DNA of 64,000 nt, taken from Actinomadura rupiterrae. GTDB taxonomy: Bacteria; Actinomycetota; Actinomycetes; Streptosporangiales; Streptosporangiaceae. Below the pieces are notes generated by a model. The model saw only the letters and a list, made by a program, of their open reading frames with translations. It was not told the DNA's origin and made no database searches. Every line of letters begins with the position of its first letter. The first letter of the stretch is position 1. A program made the translations under genes and the position numbers. Location: assembly GCF_024172125.1 (NCBI RefSeq), contig NZ_JAMZEA010000004.1, forward strand, positions 620,001-684,000, given 5' to 3'. Positions 48,167 to 58,161 of the stretch are shown here, piece after piece.

Positions 48167-49617
48167 TGCTCCTCCCACCCGCGCCGCTCGCGCCACCCTG
48201 TAGCACCGTCCTGGATCCGCAATGCGCCCAGGCTGGCAAACACCAAGGAGGCGGGCACGCTTTCGGCGTGCCGCTGCCTGACCTGGCCGCCGAGGCGGGC
48301 GGCAACGCGCTGGACAGCCTCGCCAAGGCCGTCACGGCTGCGGTCAAGTGGTTCATCTCCCAGACCTCCGCCTGGTGGGTCGAGACACCGTCTCCCAACC
48401 TGGAGTCCGAGCCCGCCGTCGCCCGGATGCACGAGCTGATGCAGCCGCTCACGATCGCAGTGGCCGTCGGCGCGCTGCTGGTGGTGGCCGCGAAGCTGGC
48501 CTTGCTGCGCCGCGCAACTCCGCTCATCGACGCCGGTACCGGCATCGCCGTCCTGGCCGTGGTGAGCGTCCTCGGTGTGGTCCTGCCCAACAGGCTCCTC
48601 GAATGGGGCGACCAGTGGGTGTCGTGGGTGCTGGATGCCTCGGCCTCGGGCGGGTTCGCCAACCGGATGACCAACCTGATGATCGCCGGGCAGGGCGTCC
48701 CCACCGTGCTTGTGGTGATCCTCGGAATCGTCGCCCTGTTCATCGGGATCGTCCAGGCGCTGTTGCTGCTACTGCGAGGCGCCGCGATCGTGCTGCTCGC
48801 TGGCCTCCTGCCGCTGGCGGCGGCCGGGATGATGACCGGCGCGACCAAGGCATGGTTCAAGAAGGTCGCCGGCTGGATGCTCGCACTGATCTTCTACAAG
48901 TCCGCCGCCGCGGCTGTGTACGCCACCGCGTTCACCTTCGTCGGCAACGGCAAGAACCTGCACACCCTCCTCGCGGGCTTCGCGATGATGCTGCTCAGCC
49001 TGATCGCCTTCCCGGTTCTGCTGCGGTTCTTCACCTGGACGACCGACAACGTCTCAGCCGGCTCTGGCGGCGGGATCATGAACAGCGTCATGGGCGGGCT
49101 GACCGCGATCGGCGCGCTGCGCGGCTACGGCTGGGCGCCTGGAATGGCCGGCGGCGGTTCCGGAAGCGGCTCGGCGAGCGAGCACGCGAGCTTCCTGTCT
49201 CAGCAACTCGGCGATCAACACCCGTCCGGCCAGGCCACACCCGCTGGCCAGAACAGCGCCGGGCTCAGCAACGCGCCTAGTCCGGGAAGTGACAAGCACG
49301 GGCTCGACAACGGCACGACCGGCGCTCCTGGGCCTGCGTCCTCGAACTCGTCCCCAACGGGGCAAGCGGATCTGGCCGGAACGGTGACGCCGACCGGAAG
49401 TACGACGCAGGGGGCAGACGCCACTCCAGGTTCGGCGCCTTCGGGCGGGGAGCCGGTAGGCCCGGCCACCGTCCGGATGGCTGATCGGGAGCGGCAGCGC
49501 GGGCCGGAGATGATCCGCTGGCTCGGCAATCCGACCGGAAGCGGCGGCGACGGCTCGAACGCACCGTCCGGGGCCGCCGACGCGAGCGGCTCAGGAGGTG
49601 GCGCAGGTGGAGCCTGA
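48163..49617 (+). CDS. VirB6/TrbL-like membrane channel protein
   Basis: 484 aa. ATG 48163 with AGGAGG upstream. Seven or so membrane helices between about 95 and 300 (IAVAVGALLVVAAKLALL, TVLVVILGIVALFIGIVQALLLLL, AAIVLLAGLLPLAAAGMM, LLAGFAMMLLSLIAFPVLLRFF). The C-terminal tail (about 320-484) is Gly/Ser/Pro-rich and disordered. This is the polytopic core of the T4SS channel. Confidence 0.82.
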   Translation: MMLLPPAPLAPPCSTVLDPQCAQAGKHQGGGHAFGVPLPDLAAEAGGNALDSLAKAVTAAVKWFISQTSAWWVETPSPNLESEPAVARMHELMQPLTIAVAVGALLVVAAKLALLRRATPLIDAGTGIAVLAVVSVLGVVLPNRLLEWGDQWVSWVLDASASGGFANRMTNLMIAGQGVPTVLVVILGIVALFIGIVQALLLLLRGAAIVLLAGLLPLAAAGMMTGATKAWFKKVAGWMLALIFYKSAAAAVYATAFTFVGNGKNLHTLLAGFAMMLLSLIAFPVLLRFFTWTTDNVSAGSGGGIMNSVMGGLTAIGALRGYGWAPGMAGGGSGSGSASEHASFLSQQLGDQHPSGQATPAGQNSAGLSNAPSPGSDKHGLDNGTTGAPGPASSNSSPTGQADLAGTVTPTGSTTQGADATPGSAPSGGEPVGPATVRMADRERQRGPEMIRWLGNPTGSGGDGSNAPSGAADASGSGGGAGGA

Positions 49618-51079
49618 GGTCCGTACCTACGGCGGCTGGCGACGCCGTCACGGAATCGGCCTGCTCGGTCTGGACACCACAGCGACCTTCGGTGCCCTCG
49701 CGGCCGCCCTCGTCCTCGTCGTGCTCGCCGCGATCAAGCCGACCACCCTTCCCTACATCGCGCTCCCTGCGCTGCTGGCAGGCGGTCTCTGCCTGGTCCG
49801 CGTCGGCGGAATCCCGGTCGGACGGCTCGTCCTGGCGCGGGCTCGCTGGTGGTGGGCTGCCTGGCGCGGACGCCCCCGCTACCGCGCAGGAATCGTGGTG
49901 GATCACCCGCGCGCCTTCCAGCTCCCCGGCGTCCTGGCTCCTCTGACACTGCTCAGCGCCGAGGACGGACGCACCGGCAGCTACGGAATCGTCTGGGACC
50001 GCCGCACCGGCCTGCTCACCGCGACGCTCCGCGTCGTCCCCGCGTCCACTTGGCTGGCCGACCGTGCCGACGGGGACACCTGGGTGGCAGCGTGGGGTGG
50101 CTGGCTCGCCGCACTCGGGCACCTTCCGCAGGTGCGCTGGGTCAGCGTCACCGTCGATACCGCTCCCGAGCCCGGCTCGACACTGGCCGACGCGGTATCC
50201 CGCTCAGTGGTCCCAGAAGCGCCACAGTCAGCTCAGACGATCCTGGATGAACTCGTACGCACCGCTCCGGCTGCCGCCGCCGACGTGGACACCCGAGTAT
50301 CGATCACCTTCGACCCGAACGCCTCACCGACCAAACCGGGGGCGCTTCCCGAAGCCGTAGCCGAACTCGGCCGGCTACTGGACGGCTTGGCCTCCCGCCT
50401 CGGCAGCTGCGGTGTCTCCGTCCTGGGCCGTGCGACCGCAGCCGAACTCGCCGGGACGGTCCGGATCGCGTTCGACCCGCAGAGCCGCGGAGAGGTCAAC
50501 CGGCTCCTGACCTACGGCTCCCCCGATGTCCTGGGGTGGGGCGACGCCGGACCGCTGTTCGCCCGCGAACACACCGACCGCTACGAACACGACGGTGGCG
50601 TCTCGGTCTGCTGGGGTTGGCATGAACCGCCACGGCAGAACGTCCGTTCCGACATTCTGGCCGGTCTGGTCGCGCCCGGGCCGTTTCCCAAGCGCATCAC
50701 GCTCCAGTACCGGGCGCTGCCGGCGGCCGCCGCGAGTCGGGTCGTCCAGCAGGAGGTCAACGCGGCTTCCTTCCGCGCGCAGTTCCGGCGCCGCACCGGA
50801 CGCGACGAAACCGCTCGCGACAGCATCGACGCCGCACGTGCCCAGCAGGCAGCGGCTGAGGAAGCCGCCGGTGCCGGCGTCTGCCTGGTCTCCATGTACG
50901 CGGCCATCACCGTTACCGATCCCGCACTGCTCCCCCGCGCGGTCGCGCACGTGGAGTCCGCCGCTGACACGGCCAAGATCCGGCTGCGTCGTCTCTGGGG
51001 CAGCCAAGCCGCCGCGTTCGCCACCACGCTGCCCTGCGGGATCTGTCCAGCCGACCTGACCCGCCGATTCCCACGCTAG
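49607..51079 (+). CDS. SCO6880-family T4SS protein
   Basis: 490 aa. GTG 49607 lies 8 nt after AGGAGG (49593-49598); the in-frame GTG at 49598 overlaps that site and is not used. Two N-terminal helices (TATFGALAAALVLVVLAAI, LPYIALPALLAGGLCLVRV) precede a large soluble domain with SYGIVWDRRTGLLTATLRVVP and VSVCWGWHEPPRQNVRSDIL. SCO6880-family genes pair with the following ATPase and resemble VirB3 plus the N-part of VirB4. Confidence 0.82.
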   Translation: MEPEVRTYGGWRRRHGIGLLGLDTTATFGALAAALVLVVLAAIKPTTLPYIALPALLAGGLCLVRVGGIPVGRLVLARARWWWAAWRGRPRYRAGIVVDHPRAFQLPGVLAPLTLLSAEDGRTGSYGIVWDRRTGLLTATLRVVPASTWLADRADGDTWVAAWGGWLAALGHLPQVRWVSVTVDTAPEPGSTLADAVSRSVVPEAPQSAQTILDELVRTAPAAAADVDTRVSITFDPNASPTKPGALPEAVAELGRLLDGLASRLGSCGVSVLGRATAAELAGTVRIAFDPQSRGEVNRLLTYGSPDVLGWGDAGPLFAREHTDRYEHDGGVSVCWGWHEPPRQNVRSDILAGLVAPGPFPKRITLQYRALPAAAASRVVQQEVNAASFRAQFRRRTGRDETARDSIDAARAQQAAAEEAAGAGVCLVSMYAAITVTDPALLPRAVAHVESAADTAKIRLRRLWGSQAAAFATTLPCGICPADLTRRFPR

Positions 51080-51093
51080 GAAGGAGCCCACCC

Positions 51094-52545
51094 GTGCCGA
51101 CACAAGCACCGATCGACGCCGAAACCGCCGCGATGGCCGAGCCCCTGGCTCCCGCATGGGGCTGGCGGGACCCGCAGGCCGGACGCGCCGCGCACGTCGA
51201 AGCCGCACCCGAGTTCCAAGCCACCACCAGCCAGGTCTGCGGCCTCTACCCGTTCACCGCCGGTTCCGGAACGCCGACCGTCGGCACGCCGATCGGACGG
51301 CACCAGCTCTGGGGCGAGGTCGTGTGCTGCGACCCGCTCGCCTGGCTCCGCACCGGCCTGGTCACCAACCCCGGCATGTTCGTCCTCGGCCAGCCCGGCA
51401 CCGGGAAGTCCACGCTGGTCAAGCGTCTGCTCACCGGAGCGGTCGCGACCGGCACCACGCCGATCGTCCTCGGTGACACCAAACCGGACTACACGATGCT
51501 GGTGGACCACCTCGGCGGCCAGGTCATCCGCGTCGGACGCGGCCTCGACCGCATCAACCCGCTCGACGCCGGACCTCTGGCGGCGGTCACCGGCGCCCAG
51601 TCGGACTCGCTGCGCTGGGAGATCCGCTCTCGCCGTCTCTCGCTGCTCCTCGCGCTAGCGACCCTGGTCCGCGAAGCGCGCATCACCAACGCCGAAGAGG
51701 TCGTCCTCGGCCGCGCCCTCGACCTGCTCGACGACCGTCTCGACCACGAGCCGACCATCCCCGACGTCCTGGGCATCCTCGAACAGGGGCCGGCCGAACT
51801 GCGCACGGTGACGCGCACCGACTCGGTCACCGTCTACCGCAAGCAGACCCGCGAGCTGGTGTTCACCCTCGACCTGCTGCTCACCGGCTCACTCGCCGGG
51901 GTCTTCGACAACGCCACGACTCGTCCGCTCGACCTCGACGCCCCGGCGATCAGCGTCGACATCTCCCGCGTCCGGGCCGCCGGAGACAAACTGCTCACCG
52001 CCGCCATGCTGTGCACCTGGGCTTACGCCTTCGGGATGGTGGACGCCAGCGCCGCGCTCTCCGACCTCGGCCGCGCCCCGCGCCGCACCTACCTGGGCGT
52101 GATGGACGAGCTCTGGCGAGCCCTCCGCGGAGCACCGGGCCTGGTCGAGCACGCCGACGCCCTCACCCGCCTGAACCGCGCCAAGGGCATGGCGTCCATC
52201 ATGATCACCCACTCGCTCGCCGACCTCGACGCCCTGGCCACCGAGGAGGACCGCGCGAAAGCCCGCGGTTTCGTCGAGCGAGCCGCCATCACCGTCCTGG
52301 CCGGCCTCCCACCGCGCGAGCTGGCTGGCGTCCACCAGGTCACGCCCCTCACCGGGCCCGAACAGCACCTGGTCGGCTCGTGGTCGGCGCCCGACTCCTG
52401 GCAGCCCGGCGCTCGCCATCCAGGACGCGGCAAGTACCTCATCAAGACCGGCGAACGCCTCGGCATCCCCGTCGAGCTCTCCCTGGTCGGCCCCGAATTC
52501 GCCCTGTACGACACCGACCAGGCCATCAGAGGAGGCGCCGCATGA
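51094..52545 (+). CDS. VirB4-like conjugation ATPase
   Basis: 483 aa from GTG 51094 (AAGGAG 7 nt upstream). Walker A GQPGTGKST at 99-107, Walker B YLGVMDELW near residue 337, then an arginine/TH motif (MASIMITHSLADL). It powers the T4SS. The N-terminal part that VirB4 normally has is supplied by the upstream SCO6880-like gene. Overlaps traG by 4 bp. Confidence 0.88.
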   Translation: MPTQAPIDAETAAMAEPLAPAWGWRDPQAGRAAHVEAAPEFQATTSQVCGLYPFTAGSGTPTVGTPIGRHQLWGEVVCCDPLAWLRTGLVTNPGMFVLGQPGTGKSTLVKRLLTGAVATGTTPIVLGDTKPDYTMLVDHLGGQVIRVGRGLDRINPLDAGPLAAVTGAQSDSLRWEIRSRRLSLLLALATLVREARITNAEEVVLGRALDLLDDRLDHEPTIPDVLGILEQGPAELRTVTRTDSVTVYRKQTRELVFTLDLLLTGSLAGVFDNATTRPLDLDAPAISVDISRVRAAGDKLLTAAMLCTWAYAFGMVDASAALSDLGRAPRRTYLGVMDELWRALRGAPGLVEHADALTRLNRAKGMASIMITHSLADLDALATEEDRAKARGFVERAAITVLAGLPPRELAGVHQVTPLTGPEQHLVGSWSAPDSWQPGARHPGRGKYLIKTGERLGIPVELSLVGPEFALYDTDQAIRGGAA

Positions 52546-54347
52546 CTCGGGCGCTTGGGCCGCGCGCCTCGATCTGGGCCTCGCACGCGGCGGGCGGCTG
52601 GATGGTGCTGATCGCGTGCTGGCTTCCGGTCGGCTGCCTTTGGACGCTCTGGGCCGCGGCTCGCAGTGCCGCCGCATTGGTCGGCGGACGCGTGATGCCG
52701 TTCGGCACCGACTTCGCGCTCGCGCTTGCGCATCACGACACATCCCGCATGTGGCCGGAGACGCCAACCGCTCTCGTTGCCGTGATCGTCACGCTGTTCA
52801 CCGGCGTGATCTGGGCGGTCGCCTGGTTTGTGTGGCAGCGCGTGGCCGCGCGGGTCACAGCGCCGGACGACCCGGTCGCCGCGCTGAGCGAACGTGCCGA
52901 CGTGACCGGACTGTCGCCGGACGCGACGGCAACGCGCGCCGTCGCCTTGCGGCGATCACTGAGCGGCCGCCTCCCCGCCGACCTAACGCGGGACGACATC
53001 GGCCTGGTGATGGGCAAGAGCCTCAAACCAGGCGGATCGGGAGCCACGCTCTTCACCTCCTGGGAGGACACCGTGGTCGCGTTCATGGCACCGCGCTCCG
53101 GCAAGACGACCACCCAGTCCATCCCGCATGTGCTGTCGGCGCCAGGCGCGGTCATCGCCACCAGTAACAAGGCCGATCTGTGGTCGGCGATCGCGGCCGT
53201 CCGCGCGGCCAAGACCGGCGGCAAGATCTGGCTCTTCGACCCGCAGCGGATCACCTACCAGGCCCAGGAATGGTGGTGGAATCCGCTCGCGGAACTGACC
53301 ACCGTGGAGGACGCGCACCGCCTTGCCGGGCACTTCGTCCTCACTGTCGACGATGGACAGAAGAAAGATCTCTGGGGGCCTGCCGCGCAGGACCTCCTGT
53401 GCGCGCTGCTCCTGGCCGCCGCGACGTCCGGCCGGTCGATGCACCACATCGCCCAGTGGCTGGACGAGCCGGCCGTCCCCACCCCCATCGAGCTGCTCCA
53501 GCAGGCCGGGTTCCACCTGATGGCGTCCTCGCTGAAGGGCACCCAGAACGGCGCGGTCGAGACCCGCGACGGCATCTACCAGACCGCCCGCACCGCCGCG
53601 AAATGCCTGCGCGATCAGGAGATCCTCGCCTGGGTCACGCCGCAGAGCGAACTCCCGGTGTTCGTCCCGGACGCGTTCGCCGCCTCGCGCGACACGCTCT
53701 ACCTTCTGTCGAAGTCGCTCAGCGCCGCGGCCCCGCTGATCGCGGCGCTCACCGACACCACGATGCGCGCAGCCGAACGCCGCGCCGAGCAGTCCGGCGG
53801 ACGTCTCGATCCCCCGATGGTCGTGGTCCTGGACGAGGCGGCCAACATCTGCCGCATCGCCGACCTGCCGCAGCTCTACTCCCACCTCGGCTCGCGCGGG
53901 ATCGTCCCGGTCACGATCCTCCAGTCCTACGAGCAGGGCGTCACCGTCTGGGGCGAACCGGGCATGGCCGCGCTCTGGGGCGCAGCCACCCGCAAACTCA
54001 TCGGCGCCGGAATCGACTCGCCGCGCCTCGCGCGCGACCTGGCCACCCTTATCGGCCAGCACGACGTCCCCGTCCGATCCATCACCTATAGCGAGGGCCG
54101 CGCGTCCGAGCAGATCTCCCTGCGCCGCCAGGAGATCTTGGAAGCGGCCGACATCCGAGCCCTTCCCGCCGGAACCGCCCTGCTGCTCGCGACCGGCACA
54201 CGTCCGGCATTGATCAAGCTCCTGCCCTGGTACCGCGGTCCGTACGCGACCCGCATCAACACCGCGATCACCGAAGCCGACCTCGCCATCACCAAGGCCG
54301 CCCGCCGCTACCACCGCAAGGACTCGGACGCACCGTCCGAGCGCTGA
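52542..54347 (+). CDS. VirD4/TraG-type coupling protein
   Basis: 601 aa from ATG 52542 (ATGA). Two N-terminal helices (about 20-45 and 77-98), Walker A MAPRSGKTTT (Lys188), Walker B VVVLDEAAN near 431, and a TraM-recognition-type C-terminus (LQSYEQGVTVWGEPG...LPAGTALLLATGTRPALIKLLPWYRGP). It brings the DNA-protein complex to the T4SS. Confidence 0.93.
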   Translation: MTRALGPRASIWASHAAGGWMVLIACWLPVGCLWTLWAAARSAAALVGGRVMPFGTDFALALAHHDTSRMWPETPTALVAVIVTLFTGVIWAVAWFVWQRVAARVTAPDDPVAALSERADVTGLSPDATATRAVALRRSLSGRLPADLTRDDIGLVMGKSLKPGGSGATLFTSWEDTVVAFMAPRSGKTTTQSIPHVLSAPGAVIATSNKADLWSAIAAVRAAKTGGKIWLFDPQRITYQAQEWWWNPLAELTTVEDAHRLAGHFVLTVDDGQKKDLWGPAAQDLLCALLLAAATSGRSMHHIAQWLDEPAVPTPIELLQQAGFHLMASSLKGTQNGAVETRDGIYQTARTAAKCLRDQEILAWVTPQSELPVFVPDAFAASRDTLYLLSKSLSAAAPLIAALTDTTMRAAERRAEQSGGRLDPPMVVVLDEAANICRIADLPQLYSHLGSRGIVPVTILQSYEQGVTVWGEPGMAALWGAATRKLIGAGIDSPRLARDLATLIGQHDVPVRSITYSEGRASEQISLRRQEILEAADIRALPAGTALLLATGTRPALIKLLPWYRGPYATRINTAITEADLAITKAARRYHRKDSDAPSER

Positions 54348-54398
54348 TCACCGCTTCACCAGCACGTTCTATCCGACCGCACGAAAGGACCACGTCCC

Positions 54399-54494
54399 AT
54401 GAACGTTCCGACCCTGGAGTACCTGCTGTGTCCGACTCTGTCCGCTCAGCGGCGGGGAACACCCCCGCCAGTGCCGATCCCGCCCGTGCCGTAG
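54399..54494 (+). CDS. Mini-ORF overlapping the next gene start (31 aa)
   Basis: ATG 54399 follows AAAGGA at proper spacing and reads MNVPTLEYLLCPTLSAQRRG..., ending TAG 54494. The next gene starts inside it at GTG 54428, using GGAG (54416-54419) located within the mini-ORF. Either a leader that couples translation or an accidental short frame. Confidence 0.4.
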   Translation: MNVPTLEYLLCPTLSAQRRGTPPPVPIPPVP

Positions 54495-54868
54495 AACGCG
54501 TCTCCAAGCCGTACTACTCGTCGGTGACCTCATGGGTCACCCAGTACTTCGTCCCGATGTACCGCCGCACGCTCGGCGGGGAGTTCCGGTGGTGCGCCCA
54601 GTGGTGGCGGCACGCCGAGGCGATCTCCCGGCTGAACGCCCTGTGGCAGTCCTGGGAGGCGTGCCGCCTCCAGGGCGCGACCGGAATAGGCCTCTGGTAC
54701 CGGGACCACCTGGACCATCAGCTGCCCATCCTGCTCGGTGCCCGCGGCCCCTTCTACCAGTGCACCGAGGACGAGCACCTCGAACCGCACCTGGCACGCA
54801 TGGAGCCTCCGCCCTTGCGCTGGTGGGACGCGGCTGACCCGCAGCTCGACGAGCGGGCGGGCGTATGA
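54428..54868 (+). CDS. DUF4913-family protein
   Basis: 146 aa from GTG 54428. WVTQYFVPMYRRTLGGEFRWCAQWWRHAEAISRLNALWQSWEACR is the DUF4913 core, common in actinomycete ICEs and phages. It follows the coupling protein and overlaps the first gene of the paralogue array (ATGA). Confidence 0.8.
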   Translation: MSDSVRSAAGNTPASADPARAVERVSKPYYSSVTSWVTQYFVPMYRRTLGGEFRWCAQWWRHAEAISRLNALWQSWEACRLQGATGIGLWYRDHLDHQLPILLGARGPFYQCTEDEHLEPHLARMEPPPLRWWDAADPQLDERAGV

Positions 54869-55662
54869 AGGGCCGTCCGGTCGCGCGGGCACAGGCCGCG
54901 CTCGACACCTATGCCACCTCGTCCCAGTCGTCCTACCGGGACAATCCCGAGGTCGCCGCGGCGGTCGTCCGGTTCCTCGTTCGGGACTTGGCCGTCTACG
55001 CACTCCAGCATCGCCTGGCAGTCGACACCACCCGCCTGCTGGAAGTGGCCGAGAACCGCTCCGCTCCGCCCGCGACTCAACGAACGGCCTTCGATATCGG
55101 CGCCGAGGTGAAGGTTCACGGCGCCTACGACAAGACCACAACGCGCACCCCGGGCTACGTCACCGCAGTCCGGATGGGCAAGGACGGAGATCAACGGTAC
55201 GAGGTCACCTTCCCGGGCGCCGAGCCGCGGGAGACGGAGCTGCCCGCCTCAGCCTTGATGGAGTGGTCTCCGTTTGGCGAGGTGAAGGTCTCGGGCGGGA
55301 CGCTGTCCGGCGCGCTCGCCGCCGACCAGCAGTATCTCCGTGTCGCAGACCGGATCTGCGCCACCTGCCGGATCGGAGATGCGCCCGCGTCCGACGACTT
55401 GGCCGAGCTGTCCCGTCTGGCGGAGGCCTTGACTGCCTGGACGGGGGTCCCCGCCGAGAAGCTGTGGCCGTTCGAGCATCTGCCGGCAGCTGTCAGCATC
55501 CGCGCGCAGGAGACCTCGGCGCAGCTCGCAGCCCACGACAGCCCGTCGGGAGCCTCCCCGACGAAGCCTGCTGCCACAAAGGCATCTGCCGAAGCCGCCT
55601 CCTCCGGACGGGCCAAGTCGGCGAAACGCACCTCATCTCGCCGCGCGGGAGGCAAGCGATGA
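54865..55662 (+). CDS. Array family A, member 1
   Basis: 265 aa. Unrecognised family with five tandem members here. Shared layout: an N-terminal helical segment (AALDTYATSSQSSYRDNPEV...), a barrel-like middle (IGAEVKVHGAY...GYVTAV...RYEVTFPGAEP), and a helical C-part with LTAWTGVPA and LAAHD. This member has an additional Ala/Lys-rich basic tail. It overlaps genes on both sides in ATGA. Possible T4SS substrate or accessory protein, by position only. Confidence 0.7.
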   Translation: MKGRPVARAQAALDTYATSSQSSYRDNPEVAAAVVRFLVRDLAVYALQHRLAVDTTRLLEVAENRSAPPATQRTAFDIGAEVKVHGAYDKTTTRTPGYVTAVRMGKDGDQRYEVTFPGAEPRETELPASALMEWSPFGEVKVSGGTLSGALAADQQYLRVADRICATCRIGDAPASDDLAELSRLAEALTAWTGVPAEKLWPFEHLPAAVSIRAQETSAQLAAHDSPSGASPTKPAATKASAEAASSGRAKSAKRTSSRRAGGKR

Positions 55663-56441
55663 GCGATGCCATCAGCCGTAGTCAGAGCGCCCTCGATGCC
55701 TACGAGCAGCAGTTCGCGATGCCGGCCGGCACCGGTTCCTACCGCGAGAGCCCCGCTGTCGCTCGCAAGCTCATCAATGCCCTGTTGAGCGACCTGGCCT
55801 CCTACGCCGATCAGCACCAGCTCAGCCTCGACCCGGCCCAGATCGCTGCGCTGGCCAGATCACGCGCTTCGGTCTACACCCCGGAGTTCGAGCATCCGGC
55901 GAATCTCGGCTGGCAGGTGGACGAAGCCGTTGAAGTGATCCCCCGCTCGGGATCCTTTCCGCCTACGCGCGGCTACATCGCCGACCTCCACCACGCGGCG
56001 GACGGATCGCTCGAATGCACGGTGGCCTTCCCCGGAGTGCCTGCGCCGGTCCGCATCCAGGCATCGAGACTGCGCTCCACCGCGCCGTTCCCAGGGGTCT
56101 CTCTCGGGTCCGTCGAAGTGACCCGTCCCTCCGAAGCCATGCGGCGGCTCGTCGCTGCTACCGCGCGCCGTCTGCACGGCAGCGCCAGCCCATGCGACCT
56201 GACCGACGAGACCCTCCTCGGCACGGCGCTGGCCGACTGGGCGGGAGTCTCCGCCACCCGCGTCCGCGAGTCGCTCCGACATCCGATCATGCAGGCCGCC
56301 GCCGAGATCTCCACCGGCTCGATGAACGCCGCCCAGCTGGCGGCCAGCGGCCTCCCCAGTTCTCCCTTCTGGGCGCAGACGCCTCCAGCGGTCCCGCACC
56401 CGAGGCGTGAGCCGCCGCCCCGGCCCAGACCCCGCCCCTGA
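55659..56441 (+). CDS. Array family A, member 2
   Basis: 260 aa from ATG 55659 (ATGA). Aligns with its neighbours: ALDAYEQQFAMP...SYRESPAVARKLINALLSDLASYADQH, then VEVIPRSG...GYIADLH and TVAFPGVPA, then LADWAGVSA and AAQLAASG. C-terminal Pro/Arg tail. Confidence 0.7.
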   Translation: MSDAISRSQSALDAYEQQFAMPAGTGSYRESPAVARKLINALLSDLASYADQHQLSLDPAQIAALARSRASVYTPEFEHPANLGWQVDEAVEVIPRSGSFPPTRGYIADLHHAADGSLECTVAFPGVPAPVRIQASRLRSTAPFPGVSLGSVEVTRPSEAMRRLVAATARRLHGSASPCDLTDETLLGTALADWAGVSATRVRESLRHPIMQAAAEISTGSMNAAQLAASGLPSSPFWAQTPPAVPHPRREPPPRPRPRP

Positions 56442-56465
56442 ACTCTTCCTCCCTTGGAGACATCC

Positions 56466-57308
56466 ATGTCCTTTCCACCGAACCGAGCCGACCGGGTGCC
56501 CGGTCCCCAGGGTCTTGACGCGATCGAAAGCGCCGAGACTCTCCTGGACGTCTACGAGCAGGACATCATCGACCTGCCCGGTGCAGGCTCCTACCGCGAT
56601 GACAAGGGCCTGGCCGCGTCCCGGATCAGCAGCATGATCGGCGACCTTGCCGCCTACGCCGAGCATCACCGCATCGACTTCTACCCGGCCAGCCACGCCC
56701 GGCTGGGCAACTCCCGCCCCTCACGACGCTATTCCGAACCCGTCCAGTCGGAGGACAGCTGGCACGTCGGCGCCGAGGTACAAGTCGCTCGCTGGGCACA
56801 GACCTCCGGGAAACCCACCACCCCGGGCTATGTCAGCGAGCTGCATCCCGGCGACGCACCGGAATGCACCGTCGTCTTCCCCGGAGTGCCCGAACGCCGG
56901 TCCCGGATACAGGCCGATCACCTGCGCAGCGCTGACCCGTTCCCGATCGTGGCGACCACCCGCGGTCCGATCTCCAGCGCTGCCAGCGCCGAGGCCGCCT
57001 TCGTCGAAGCAGCGGCGAACATCCGGCTCGCCAACGCGCGACGTGGGACACCCACTCCCCGTGACCTGGTCAATCACGCCTGCCTCGCGGCCGGCCTCGC
57101 CCAGTGGGCCGGGATCAACGCCGGACGCATCGAGGCCGTGCTCGCCCCGGAGATCGAGGACGCCGTCCGCGCCCTCACCGCGCCGAGGGAATCAGTTGTG
57201 CCCGCTCCCCTAGCCGCCAATGACGTCGTCCCCCAGACGAGCATCACTCCGCCGAGCGCAGGCCCTCGGCGCACCGCTCCGTCCAGTCGTCCAGGACGCA
57301 CCCGATAA
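56466..57308 (+). CDS. Array family A, member 3
   Basis: 280 aa from ATG 56466 (GGAG at 56455-56458). Same layout: LLDVYEQDIIDLP...SYRDDKGLAASRISSMIGDLAAYAEHHRI, VGAEVQVARW...GYVSELH, TVVFPGVPE, LAQWAGINA and PAPLAAND. Closest to member 2. Confidence 0.7.
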   Translation: MSFPPNRADRVPGPQGLDAIESAETLLDVYEQDIIDLPGAGSYRDDKGLAASRISSMIGDLAAYAEHHRIDFYPASHARLGNSRPSRRYSEPVQSEDSWHVGAEVQVARWAQTSGKPTTPGYVSELHPGDAPECTVVFPGVPERRSRIQADHLRSADPFPIVATTRGPISSAASAEAAFVEAAANIRLANARRGTPTPRDLVNHACLAAGLAQWAGINAGRIEAVLAPEIEDAVRALTAPRESVVPAPLAANDVVPQTSITPPSAGPRRTAPSSRPGRTR

Positions 57309-57320
57309 CAGGAGCCGCCC

Positions 57321-58145
57321 ATGCCGCCCAGCGACAACCTCGACTCGGCGAAGTCAGGCCAGGAACTGGTGGAGGCCTACCAGCGCCAACTCGCCGACCA
57401 ATCCGGCAGCCGGATCCCAGACCGAGCCCTGATCAGCGACATGCTCACCGACCTGATGCACTACTGCTGGCTTCACGGAGTGAACTTCGACCGGGCCATG
57501 GAAGCCGCACGGTTGACCTTCGCCGCCGAGCGCACCGATTCACCGAGCTTCGCGCTCGACTCCACCGTGGAGCTGGTGGGCAAGGCCGCCGACCAGGCTC
57601 GCGAAGCGGACCTGCCCTTCCGTGGTGTGATCACCGGAATCATCAACACCTCGGGCGAATCCGTCTACCGGGTTCGCTTCCCCTGCGTGGAGCACGCGGG
57701 CGGCTACAGCGAGAACGAGCTGCGGCCCGGTATCGCGTTCCGTCCGGTCAGGACGAGCATCGGTCTGGTCCGCTCCCCGTTCGACGTCGAACGAGCCATC
57801 ATCGCGACCTCGGTCCAGGTGCGGAAGGCGGCGGAGTACGACCGGGCCCCGAGTCCGGACCAGGTCCGAGACCTGAGGGAACTCCTCGGAGGGCTGCGCT
57901 TCTGGTCAGGCGCCTCCTCCACACACCGACTCGAAGTCCTGCTCTCGCCTCGAATCGAAGCCGCGTTTCGCGAACTCGATGCCGGCACGACCGCGGCCAC
58001 GGACGGGCATCCCGCCCGCCTCGCAGCCGCTGACGGACCCGAACCGGATCTCACTATCACGCCGCCCGAGCAAGGCCCCCACCACGCCGCACCGCCCCCG
58101 AGCCAGCGGCCGGGCCTCCGTCCTCGTCCCGACCTGCACCCCTGA
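57321..58145 (+). CDS. Array family A, member 4
   Basis: 274 aa from ATG 57321 (AGGAG upstream). More divergent: LVEAYQRQLADQSGS, MLTDLMHYCWLHGVNF, a barrel with GVITGIIN...YRVRFPCVEH, LRFWSGASS and HPARLAAADGP. The last motif recurs in member 5 (HPARLAALD). Confidence 0.7.
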   Translation: MPPSDNLDSAKSGQELVEAYQRQLADQSGSRIPDRALISDMLTDLMHYCWLHGVNFDRAMEAARLTFAAERTDSPSFALDSTVELVGKAADQAREADLPFRGVITGIINTSGESVYRVRFPCVEHAGGYSENELRPGIAFRPVRTSIGLVRSPFDVERAIIATSVQVRKAAEYDRAPSPDQVRDLRELLGGLRFWSGASSTHRLEVLLSPRIEAAFRELDAGTTAATDGHPARLAAADGPEPDLTITPPEQGPHHAAPPPSQRPGLRPRPDLHP

Positions 58146-58161
58146 CCGGGAGGATCTTCGC

